Source: Istiophorus platypterus (lineage: Eukaryota > Chordata > Actinopteri > Istiophoriformes > Istiophoridae). From it: a stretch of 64,000 nt of DNA. Made by a program: the position numbers and the translations under genes. The stretch covers positions 7,195,911 through 7,259,910 of the forward strand of contig CM029121.1 of assembly GCA_016859345.1 (NCBI GenBank), given 5' to 3'. The stretch's first letter is position 1. Each line of letters opens with the position of its first letter. Below, one piece after another: positions 47,401-57,200 of this stretch. The notes below the pieces were generated by a model, which was given only the letters and a program-made list of their open reading frames with translations, was not told where the DNA came from and made no database searches.

Positions 47401-48355
47401 TATAATATAAAAAATAGTGAAAATGAGTTGTCTTCTCAAGGTAATGTCTTCCAGTTTTTTCTCTGTAAAGAACAAAAAGCTATTTATATTTATAGAGAAA
47501 AGCTGAAAGTCCTTACTTTAAAAAGGCTGGGGCTAAAGAAGGCTTCATGCTTGATAACTAACTTAATCAACTATCAAATTTTTACAGATGCTTAATTGAG
47601 ATGATTTATTTTCTTTCAACTGACTTAATATTTTGATCTCTAGTTTCATCCATTGCCTAGAACATCTTGTGGATTGTAGTATTGTAATTTATCTTTGCAC
47701 TAACGGATGTATACTATTCGGGAAGAATTTTTTTATTTTGTCTGAATGGTGCCAAGCATGACCCACAAACAACATGCGACAAAAAGGGGATTTTTACAGG
47801 TTAAAAACAATGTGTTATGTAACAAACAAATAATTATCACATTATACACAATTTCTTACCAATAACATCCAGTTTTGAATTACAGACTTAGCATGGCTAC
47901 TAAAAAATACATTACTTAATGAGCTGGTAAATACTAATCAGTCATTATTTGTCCTTTACATGAACTGGGATCATTCATTCATTACTCAGACGGGACTCGA
48001 CCTGAATGCGATCTGAGCGCCCATGAAGTAGTCTGGGCGAACCGAGGAAAAGGTCATGAGTCCCCGCTGGCTGCTTGTGAAACTGTACCTGTTTACACTT
48101 CTCTACGACGCCTCAGTAACTATCATATCTGTGCTAAATTTAGTACAGAATCGGTCTACATCAAAAAAAAACCAGGCAGGTCAACCTGTCAAGACCCGCC
48201 GAGTCGGTAGTGAACTTTGTGACACCTGCTGGGTTAGAGAAGCACCTGCCTCGGTAAAGCTAAATGCCAGCGGACCAGACTCGAGTCAAGTGACTAGTTT
48301 AAAAAGAGAAACAGGCTACGAGCATTAGTTTAGCAGGTTTGCGACCAGTCTTCCT

Positions 48356-48407
<52 letters not shown>

Positions 48408-48622
48408 CAACCCTACATAAATGAATAAACCAACACGTTATTTCTTTATCCAAACACACTCGGGTCCGCGGAGAAACATCGCTCCGTTTCAACTGAACGC
48501 AAACGGAAGCGACGAGCGGCGACACTGGTGGTAAACGCAAACTTTCACCGTCCGCGTTGAAGCGTCGACGCGAAACGCACTTACTGCCGAACGAGGGTCA
48601 GGGCCAGTCCGAGCGCCTCCAT
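44089..48622 (-). CDS. tigar: TIGAR-type fructose-2,6-bisphosphatase, whole gene span
   Basis: Six exons on the - strand (48585-48622, 47045-47082, 46822-46943, 46162-46239, 45930-46040, 44089-44478) give 258 residues; human TIGAR has 270. It is a histidine-phosphatase-fold enzyme that lowers fructose-2,6-bisphosphate (and 2,3-bisphosphoglycerate), diverting glucose into the pentose phosphate pathway. The catalytic LTLVRHGET is at 8-16 with H13 the phospho-acceptor. PLSETGLQQAEAAG (32-45) and SDMLRARQTAE follow. The acid of the LKE motif is E91, and the second histidine is H189 in VVSHGAYM. PNTGL is conserved near the end. The variable linker (about 145-180) is shorter than in human. The residue matching human E102 appears to be Asp 104 by my alignment. 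Teleosts carry two tigar genes; this is one of them, beside ccnd2 and fgf23. Confidence 0.93.
44479..45929 (-). other. tigar: tigar intron 5
   Basis: A 1.45-kb GT-AG intron. It includes a (CAG)n-(CAT)n run at 44786-44818 (+ strand) and no recognised element otherwise. Confidence 0.85.
44786..44818. repeat. (CAG)n-(CAT)n trinucleotide tract
   Basis: Seven to eight CAG units followed by three CAT units, in tigar intron 5 and non-coding. Confidence 0.95.
45930..46040 (-). CDS. tigar: tigar coding exon 5
   Basis: Acceptor TTTTCAG; donor GTAACC; 111 bases in phase 0. It encodes GFGIAEGG to FTPPNGETPEQ, matching human YGVVEGK to FTPPGGETLDQ. Confidence 0.94.
46162..46239 (-). CDS. tigar: tigar coding exon 4
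   Basis: Acceptor CCTTACAG; donor GTGAGT; 78 bases. It encodes TAEAIMKHNSS to DPLLKEV, whose glutamate aligns with the conserved acid of the fold (human RLRE). Confidence 0.9.
46580..46742 (-). mobile_element. tRNA-derived SINE-like element in tigar intron 3
   Basis: Read on the - strand, TGGCTCAGGTGG (46726-46737) fits a tRNA A box and GGTTTGATCCC (46682-46692) fits a B box, 34 bases apart, the arrangement of an internal RNA polymerase III promoter. The following body (GGATGCCC-type string on +, about 46645-46655, and GGGGTCGCCACA near 46596) is a sequence I recall from common teleost short repeats. It lies about 80 bases from tigar exon 3. The boundaries are approximate. Confidence 0.65.
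46822..46943 (-). CDS. tigar: tigar coding exon 3
   Basis: Acceptor CACCTAG; donor GTACCA (weak but phase-consistent). It encodes GQSLDSPLSETGLQQAEAAG to SDMLRARQ, ending in phase 0. Confidence 0.93.
47045..47082 (-). CDS. tigar: tigar coding exon 2 (38-base microexon)
   Basis: Acceptor CCTGCAG; donor GTAGAG. It supplies the last base of the catalytic histidine codon, then GETQLNKEGILQ and the first base of a glycine codon. It is too short for open-frame detection and was found by phase and homology. Confidence 0.92.
48056..48328 (+). CDS. Unrecognised 90-codon ORF antisense in tigar intron 1
   Basis: An ATG with G at -3 opens a frame whose first 30 residues are hydrophobic (LLVKLYLFTLLY), like a signal or membrane segment, followed by a polar tail. 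I do not recognise the product. There is no second exon evidence, and an ORF this long can occur by chance. It lies about 300 bases from the tigar CpG island on the opposite strand. Confidence 0.12.
   Translation: MSPRWLLVKLYLFTLLYDASVTIISVLNLVQNRSTSKKNQAGQPVKTRRVGSELCDTCWVREAPASVKLNASGPDSSQVTSLKRETGYEH
48358..48405. repeat. (CA)n microsatellite
   Basis: A pure CA run of about 24 units in tigar intron 1. Confidence 0.97.
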
Positions 48623-48850
48623 GCTCCGGGAGTCACCGCAGGGCGGCGCCGGAGGGGGACGACCGGCCGCGGCCGGCGGGCCTCACGCAGGGCGACGCGT
48701 CTCACGCGTGGACGCGACGCCCGCATCCTCCGCACGGACGCGTCCCCTCACGCACCGCTCGACTCGGACGCCGGCGGTCCTCGGTCCTTCGGCCCGCTCC
48801 TCTGATTGGCTGAGTCCGGTTCCGGCCACCGGACACACCTGAGAGGAATC
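48470..48850 (-). promoter_or_regulatory. tigar: tigar CpG-island promoter with CCAAT box
   Basis: A sharply bounded CpG- and GC-rich block covers tigar exon 1 and about 230 bases upstream. A CCAAT box on the - strand (ATTGG at 48805-48809) lies about 185 bases before the start codon. No TATA box is seen. This is a typical housekeeping-style promoter. Confidence 0.65.
48585..48622 (-). CDS. tigar: tigar coding exon 1
   Basis: ATG (CAT at 48620-48622 on +) to donor GTAAGTGCG. It encodes MEALGLALTLVR and two bases of the catalytic histidine codon. Confidence 0.92.
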
Positions 48851-49939
48851 AACAGGTGTGGAGCGAACCCTTCGCTGCTGCCCGAGAGTACGTGCTTACA
48901 ACATTAATGAAATTAAACGCGTAATTCTTTTTAAACGCGTAATTCTTTTCAAACGCTGGAGTGTTTTTAACCGGTATTTCATAAAGCGATTACTTTGATC
49001 GGGTAATATTTAAACAAGAGAGGTGTTTCTATTATTTTGTCCACCGTACACTTCCACAGCCTGGCAACCTACATCCTCCAAAATCATTATAAAGTTGACT
49101 CAACGCCCACATTAAACGGTGTAAACAACAAATGAGCAGTATTTCCTCGCCTAAGTTAGGATCTACTGCGGGGCTGTGGGACTAGACTACACTGATTTTG
49201 TGTTTTAATCATGATTCAACATGTATTTTGCTCCTTTCAGGATTTAGCCACTAGACGGCGGGAGAGGACACTTTCTTTCCCCCGTCTCACAAGTCTTCTG
49301 CCTTTATTGCTCATCTTCCTCTGGTTCTACCGGGGTTTCTTGCAGGCCTGTTGTATTTCTACGTTCTGCTATCTCACCATTATATAGAACATAATGTTTG
49401 TGTCTCCATACCACCAAAAACCAAACAACTGTAGCACCCCCAGTAAATGAGGGAGAGCGCACTGGAGGCTGGCTAGATTTTGCATCAAATGCGCGGTAAG
49501 TAGTTCTCTATAGATTTAGTTCTACATTCATCTAGCTGTCGGTAAGTTCCCCGCCACATTTACAGGAGAGTGGTCATTGGTCTTTTGTGATCGCTGTTTT
49601 CTTAGCTTTTTGGCTGCAGATTTACCGGACTGATCTGAAATATAATTACATCCAATTATCCGGTGAACATTTGCAGAGTGATTCTAGCTGGTTTTCCTTG
49701 TACTCCGGTCAGAGGAACACACGTTGCCCAACGTTCGTCCCCACCGCTTTTGTCTAACTTTCGGGTGACTAAATGGTGTGGTCGAACTTTGCTCTTTAGT
49801 ATCATTGCTGACTCACAACACACACACACACACACACACACACACGTACAAACTGATCTATGCATCACGAAACGATCAAAAGCACACAGCCGAAAAGGAA
49901 CACAGACGTGGGAAATAGTTAGCTGATGTGGTGTCACAC
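48851..49939. other. Spacer between tigar promoter and ccnd2 3' end
   Basis: No gene recognised. Contains a (CA)n run at 49817-49845. A direct repeat of AAACGCGTAATTCTTTT lies at about 48914-48950. Confidence 0.55.
49817..49845. repeat. (CA)n microsatellite
   Basis: A pure CA run of about 14 units. Confidence 0.95.
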
Positions 49940-51334
49940 CCTTTAAAGCAGAAGTTTATTGAACAGAGGTTGTGCAACAGACATTTGAGGTACATGATAT
50001 GAGTTATAGTGGAGGGGAGGCAACTCAAAGGGAAATCTGCACCATTGAAACTTCCAGATATCAGAATATTTATGGTTGGACATGACAAGTGTAGCTCCAC
50101 CCATTATTTGTGGCAGTTACAATGGTGCGCAAACATAATATTTCAAACCAAAACATATCTTTCTCACGTATGGGATCCATATTTACTGACATTCAGAGTG
50201 ATTGTTGTTGTATAAGGCAAGAACTGTACTTTGGCCATCATAGGAATAATATTTTTCCCTCTCTTAAACAGAACAAATCAGGTGTAGCACCAACATGAAT
50301 AGAAATGAACATGCTTGAACTATCTGTGGTATTAATACCCCAAGAGAGTGTTGCAATGTTGTCATGCCCCCCCTCCACTATAGGTTAAGTCCAAGTGGAA
50401 GCCTTGCATATTTCCTGTTTCCCATTGTACTGAGCAAGTTGTTACCCCACTAAAACAGTGGGATTTATCCACAATAATTATAATTTGTCGTTGCTTTTTC
50501 TTTCCACCCCCACTGTATTCTTTCGCCTCCGTTCCAGGCTCCCTAACTGCAGAGGTATAGGTAATGGATTTGTGTATTTTATTTTGTCCAGTAATCCTGA
50601 GGTATAGGAAATACCACTGATGCAGAATGTGACTGAAGAAGGAGAGCAAAATAGATAAAAAAGGGGAAGAAGGAGACATGCTATCTAAGCAAACTGTCAA
50701 ACTGTACAAAGAACATTTCCAGTCGTGTTCTCATTTCATGTTCTTCTATCACCATCTACTTCGTTTTTTTTTTCTGAATGTATCTCTTAAGCAGTAAAAT
50801 AATTATATTATAATACAAATGTTTATAAAATAGCAGCACACTCAAGTGACACATCACAACTAGGTAATGTTATTTTTTGTATAAATGAAACAAATTCATA
50901 GCTTTTAGCAGCGCAAAAAGACAACAATAACTCAATAAAAATATTGACACTTTTTTTCTTGATGTCTTCACACCTCCTCCTCTGTCCTCTCTTCACTTTG
51001 GAATACAGTATCTCTAAATCTTAGAAAAACCCTTTTGCGGGCCTGGTCACGCCGTAAAATACATCAAACACAAATTGTAAAGGTGGTCTCAATATATAAC
51101 ACATGCAACAATAGATTGCAGAAAAGAAAATCACAACCATTAAGTTTGGGAGAGAGCTTACATCAGGCAAACAGAGGCAAAATGAAGGGGTCATCTCAAA
51201 TATTCATACAGGGATGTTTTGGCAAATATGTCATTAAATTGCCCAGTTTTACTGAAAAACATCACTAAAACATTAGATCCCCACATTTTTCTTCAGTCTG
51301 ACGAACATACTCAGCAAAGTCATATACCGCCATT

Positions 51335-51356
51335 AAAAAAAAAAAAAAAAAAAAAA
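51335..51356. repeat. Poly(A) homopolymer
   Basis: A 22-base A run on the + strand, read as T in the putative ccnd2 transcript. Confidence 0.95.
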
Positions 51357-51862
51357 TCAAGCATTACCTCAAAGACACCTTGCTGTGACAAGACCATATG
51401 TACTGTTAAAACAAAACATAAAAGAAAAAAAATCGGTCTCTTCTTTTGGGCTGATGTCTGTCTGGCTGATGAACCCCCTTGCCAATGATTTGAAGCAGCA
51501 AAGGTCACAGGGGACAGATGTGTTCACTGACAGACAATCAGCCTGAACTACAAAAGCCAGCACCATTAAAAACTGACCAACAACACACATCAGTTAAGGT
51601 GGTTTAGAGCAAAGGTTCTGCTCTGTCTCAAAAATGCAAACCTTATTGCCCTCTGAAGATCATGTGCAAATATTGGATGTTACAACCACCCTTTCCTGTA
51701 GCCCGTCGCTGCCCTCTGTGACTATCTGTGGCTGTGATGCAGATAAATAAAAAGAAAAATTCAAGTAAAAAACAAATATTTCATTTCTTGACAAAGTAAA
51801 AGAAAACCAAACAGAAACTTATCGATCAGTGAACTGTGTGTAGGCATTTTCCAATTCATATT

Positions 51863-51865
<3 letters not shown>

Positions 51866-51895
<30 letters not shown>
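51866..51895. repeat. Poly(T) homopolymer
   Basis: A 30-base T run on the + strand, corresponding to A in the putative ccnd2 transcript. Confidence 0.95.
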
Positions 51896-54082
51896 CAAAT
51901 TCTCTACAACGGTCAGACTCCCCATCAACTTGCACTCGGCTTGGGTAGGAATGTTTTTTGATCGGAATGTCCTCTCGTCGTAACTTGTGGAAAGCCATTT
52001 TAATTTGACTCTTGCTTGACAAAGGTATGTCTGACGATTGGGAAACCAGCCCTACAAAGTAAACCAAAGAAAAGGCTAACAAGGAAAAAAAGAAAACATC
52101 CATTCACCTCTAATCACAACCCAACACATTTCATTTTACGTATCTCCTGGGGAGCATGTTCTCAAAGTGCTTTGCCATTGAAATCATATAGGGGAGCTGA
52201 AAACAACCCTATGTGGGACTCTAGATGCATTGACAGTATATTATCATCCTGTACTCTTCTAAACCCCCCCAAAGAAAGTTCATGCTCACATGATCTGGCA
52301 GTGTACAGCCTTAGTTCCTCATTAAATTTCTGTGTAAATGGAAACCTAGATCATATCTGTTCATTGAGTTGTGTCTTTGTAGACATCAATTACGGGAAAG
52401 TAATGTCGATTCCACCCTAATGTTTAGATATCAAAGTTTTATTGTGAGGCCTTTGGGCGTCTTTTGTTCATTATCATCTTCCAGCCACTGGCTGGACATC
52501 ATCCACAACTCCTACACAGCAGCATGCTCCTGCACCACTAAAATCCTCCCTGTCCGACCATCCTGTGCCGTGCACTAACGTGCCCTCCACAGTTCCACAG
52601 TGACTTCTTAGTTGCAAACTGTCCCTGTCTTTCTAACTCTTTCCATGCCACACCTTGCCCCCTCCCCCCGCTAATTAATACAGAGGAGTCTAACGTCCTC
52701 TGGACTTTAATAAGCATTACTTTCCTCAAGACATCTCCTGTGTTTCATGTGCCATACATGCTGCACATGCGAGAGGTCGCTACGCCTCTGTCCTGACTCA
52801 AAACAGCCTTTCACAACTAAGGAAACACCATATCGTAACAACGTGAAAAAGAATGAAGTATCTGTAATATCTCATTAACAGAATGGCAGTAATAATCAAA
52901 CAACTCACATGACCTCTGAGTCTGAGGTGAGACACCTCAGGGAAAATAAGAAATATAAGGGGCTCTGAGTGACAGTCCCTTCATCCATACCCTCCTTTGC
53001 TAAATACCTTTCTGTCTCACCTATAGTCCATGCACATGAGTTTATTGTTGGCCAACAATGAACCATGATACACTGTTAATGCATGACGGCAGTGATATAG
53101 CATAGATGCCCTGTTATACTGATGGACAAAGTATGTGTGGCCTCGGCTTGCTCCATAGTCTTTTAACATAGAACTGGAAGTCTACGAATTGACTTTGCGT
53201 AAGTGCCTCATGCCGTAGGATGCACACTGCTAATATAGATACAGGATCACATGGAGCATTCACAAACCACACACCCACACAGCAACACGTAGACACACAC
53301 ACAGGCATGCATGCAAACTGGCATTCTCACGTACAAACACACTCACGCTTGCACACTGCATCTACAAACTGACACAAGCAGCCTGAAAAAAGGAGCTTAT
53401 TGATCTCTACTCAGTTCCAAAATATGTCCAATAATAATATTAATAATAATAATAATTACTAATACTACTAATAATTATTACAATCCCGTCTCTTCCCTGG
53501 AATTGGAACCCACCAACTTTTAGCATAATGTTCTCACAGCTTCCTCTGTCTCATCCTTGACACACATGTGGACCTTCTGATGGTTGAGGAGCTCGAACAC
53601 GTATCTTCTCTCACACCAGCCACAAATGTAATAGTGATAATACTCATATAAAACAAAACAGAGAAAATAAAAAATTAAGCCCCGCTGTGATCCCATGTAT
53701 GCAACATCTACCGTAATAGCCTCATTATCAAGCTATGGTTAAAATATAACTTAAAGATCATACTATACAATCAAAGGCAGAATGCAAATATGATTGGCTT
53801 CCCTTCTGTATATCCAAGGCACCACAGAGCTTCTTCTTGAATCAAATTTGTTGCTTTTAGGCTAGAACATCATAGAAAATCTATTTCGAGGGCTGTTGTT
53901 TTGGACTTGAAGAACAGAAAATCTACAAAAAAACTAGCAAGCATTGTTCTTTTTCTTTTAAAGGGCTTGTGTTTTTAACATTTTTTGTTCTTTTGTTCTT
54001 TTTTTCTGCTTTTAAGAAAATTGAGGTTTTTTTTTCATGATGCTTTTTTTGTAAATCCTGTGCAATGATGCCTTCTGGGGGT

Positions 54083-54256
54083 TCACAAGTTGACATCGCG
54101 GACGTCTGTTGGGGTGGAGGACATATCCAGCTCGTCCAGACCTTTACTGCTGGAGACTCTCTGTTTCTGCTGCTGCTGCTGCTGCTGCTGCCGCCCCTCA
54201 CGCAGGCTGCTCACCAACACACGCTCGATCTGCTCCTGACACTCTTTGAGAACATC
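54083..54256 (-). CDS. ccnd2: ccnd2 coding exon 5 (terminal)
   Basis: Acceptor TTGCAG; stop TGA at 54083-54085; 57 residues. Eight CAG codons in a row (54167-54190), then K and Q, give a short polyglutamine stretch. Human cyclin D2 has only scattered Q residues here. The TPTDVRD degron follows. Confidence 0.95.
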   Translation of the reverse strand, partial: DVLKECQEQIERVLVSSLREGRQQQQQQQQKQRVSSSKGLDELDMSSTPTDVRDVNL

Positions 54257-57200
54257 CTGCAATTTAACAAAAGAGGAAGAACAGGCTGTAAGAATATATC
54301 CACTTTAATCTGCTAATAGGGAGTGAGGAAGTTTTTCTCTTTTCCAAATCACAGACATAGCAGATTTTTGTGTTTGAGACTTAGAACATCCAAACAATCC
54401 ACCATTATACTTCATGAAAAATCATCAGTTATCACATCATATGGGCAGAATTTTGTCACTCAAAGAAAGCAAGACTTTACGATGGAACATGAGAGTAAAC
54501 GCCTTTTATCCTTTGACTTAAAGTTTAAGATTTAACATCCGCTTGAGTAATTTGGCAAAACATGACCTTTAGCACAAAAGTCTAAGAAAATATTCTCATC
54601 TATGGAAATTTTCCACGGGTGAGAAGAACAGTTACTTTCGGTGTTTGCTCTGTGTTTAATGAAGCTTTGATGTTGTTCAGCTTGGTTTTCATCAAGCGGT
54701 TCAATCTGCATCAAAAGATATGGCACCATGGTTGCTCAGAAGGGAAACTGGCTTCTACAACTATTATCAGGGTTAACAAGAGAAATCTGAAAACTGTATA
54801 AGTGCTTGAGAAACAGGGGCCCCTGGTGTGGCAGCAGAAGGTCCCCTAGGCAGTGGAGGCCAGAGGTTTTAAAGCACTTCCAGCTACTGCCAAGGCTGAG
54901 CACAGACACGGACCAGACCCAAGGATTACATCAGTCCACCACGGCTGTGCACTGAAGACCAACCCTATAGTGTTCATATGCATACGGTATACACACACAT
55001 CCGTGCATACAGACCACTGCTTCCTCTGGCCAACCACCCACCTATCCAGCCAACTCTGCCTTTCCCGAACACACACAAACCCAAACAGAAGTAGCCTTGA
55101 CAATGGCGTTTGAAAACACAGGTAGTACTAAAGCTATGTTAATTACATCCACCTCCTGCGGAAACACAAAGGTTGTGCTTTTTTAACGAGGGCCAGTCTG
55201 TGTGCTTGCCTGCCTGCAGGGGCTCCATCTGAGACCTGGCCAGCTCGCCTTTCAGCATCAAAGGCCACGGCGGCAATCTGAGAATCCACCTGGGAGAGGA
55301 GCCTCTCAATGGCGCTGAGCCCTCATATCCTTTCTCCGATGGAGGGTTGAAAGAGGGGAAAAGGCAGCGCAGGAATAGAGAGCAACTCACCGAGGAGGGG
55401 GAGAATCAGGGGAGGGCAAGAGGGCTGGGTTGGAGGAGTGCTGAATGGGTTGTTAGCAAGAGTGTAAGAGAAAGGTCAAACTGTTCTAGGGTGAGGAACA
55501 GCGACGACAGTCATTAAAGATAGAGCAGACTGTTACTGACTGTCAGACGGTCTATAGCAAGTTAACACTGCTCTCTGGTGGTGAAATACTGTAACACAAC
55601 TGAAGCCAAATTGCTTGCCATCAGTACTACACACACACACACAGACACACATATATCCATAACATGACTGAGAGCCCTCCATGGCCAGAGGGGTGGGTCA
55701 AAGTTTACCACTTGTAGAGCAAGGAAACCTTCTTAAGAAATCCACAGCTAATTTAAACCTGTGGGGCCTGAGTCTGTGATACAGCTTCTGGTGCTGCTGG
55801 GCCTCGGTGAACAGGAGAACTGACACCTCACTCATATGAGAATTGCTATTCGGTATTTTGCTGGGTGACAAATGGTGTCAAAGGTCAAATAGCATGACAC
55901 ATTACAGGGGGAGACGTGTATGTTGTCACAGGGAATCTACCCAACCCAACGTTCTAGGCTGGTAATATGTGAAAATGCTTTACATATGGATGGTGCTATG
56001 GAGAATTTCTTTACAAGTAGAATCTCTTTAAAAGAAAACTAAAAAATGTATTATGTGACAACCGGCAAAATAACTCTGTCTTTGCTGATATCTGAAGTCT
56101 GCATGAACAAATTCCTGCCTTGACATCTCTTTTATTTGGAGGTCTCCAGCATCTACCTTTTATTAGCTGAAGAGAGTTTTTTTGGTCTCAGTTCATGAAA
56201 ACAGATTTGATATTGAGGGGGTTGGACTGATCTGGGCTGGGTGAACGTTTCCCCCAGTAACGGGTCTGACGTGGAGGAAACCCGACCAGCGTCTGTCCCT
56301 TAATCTCCTCCAGAGGTTGGCCACTAACACACAGACACACACACACATACACACGCACACAAACACACACACACACACTCACACACACACACTTCCCACC
56401 AACATGTGCCTCATTGGTAATAAAATTTCAATCCCTGTGAAAAAAAAGTAAAGCGCAGAACATGTAAAGGAACTGCCTGTGTCGTACCACAAAAATGCAC
56501 GCCTTCACTTCTTGAAAGACATTCTCCCCCCATCTCTGCTGCTCTTAAGAGCTGTAGTTTGGATCCCACGCCAAGCCCCATGGGCTTTATTTGAGAAACT
56601 TTAATTACTTCAATGTGTGACTACTGGAAACACCAATACTTTTTTGAGAGAAGCTCTAGGTACTTGCATAGTCAGGGGGCAACAGCACTGAATAAGTTGG
56701 CCATGGGAGGCAGGGCTATACTGAAGCATCTTATTTTGCAGCCTCAACCCGGAAAATGCATGACCACCAAAGAGCCTCCCTTGTAGTTACAGTCGTCCTT
56801 CTATCCCATCTCCAATGCACATCATACCGCAACAGTCTGTCTTTCTGACAAATCAAGCCATGTGCATTATCCCTGGGCGGCCTTTGTGACACAGGCGGTG
56901 GGGGGAAGTTGTGCAGACAGACAAAACCAAAAGGAAGAAATGTGTGAAGCCATGGAATGTGTTTTAACTGCTGACTGTACCACACAAGACAGTGTTAGCT
57001 ACTCTTTGAGGACTTGGTGGTCAGACAGCTGAAACAAACACACATGCAGACGCACACTGACAACACACACTACGGATTTCAGGGAATCTTAAAACAAAAT
57101 ATCCGGGGGCTGACACTGGAAATAAGGAGTCACCACATGACTTGCATTTCCACAAGTCACAAATGAAAATGTGACCTCTCTCTTTCTTTACCCTTTATGC

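Larger units (their letters stand above)
47083..48584 (-). other. tigar: tigar intron 1
   Basis: A 1.5-kb GT-AG intron that begins GTAAGT. It includes a (CA)n run and a + strand 90-codon ATG frame (48056-48328) of unknown status. Confidence 0.85.
49940..54082 (-). other. ccnd2: Probable long 3' UTR of ccnd2
   Basis: About 4.1 kb after the ccnd2 stop without a recognisable gene. An AATAAA on the - strand (TTTATT at 49955-49960) is placed to end the transcript just before the spacer. Vertebrate CCND2 mRNAs are known for very long 3' UTRs. The tract includes poly-A and poly-T runs and (AAT)n. The extent is inferred, and earlier poly(A) sites are possible. Confidence 0.45.

Noticed and set aside
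48557..48842. Arg-rich + strand frames over the tigar CpG island
   Set aside because: Shadow frames in GC-rich DNA opposite tigar exon 1.
53923..54201. Serine-run - strand frame over the ccnd2 CAG repeat
   Set aside because: It is the wrong frame. The cyclin frame gives glutamines and the conserved C-terminus.
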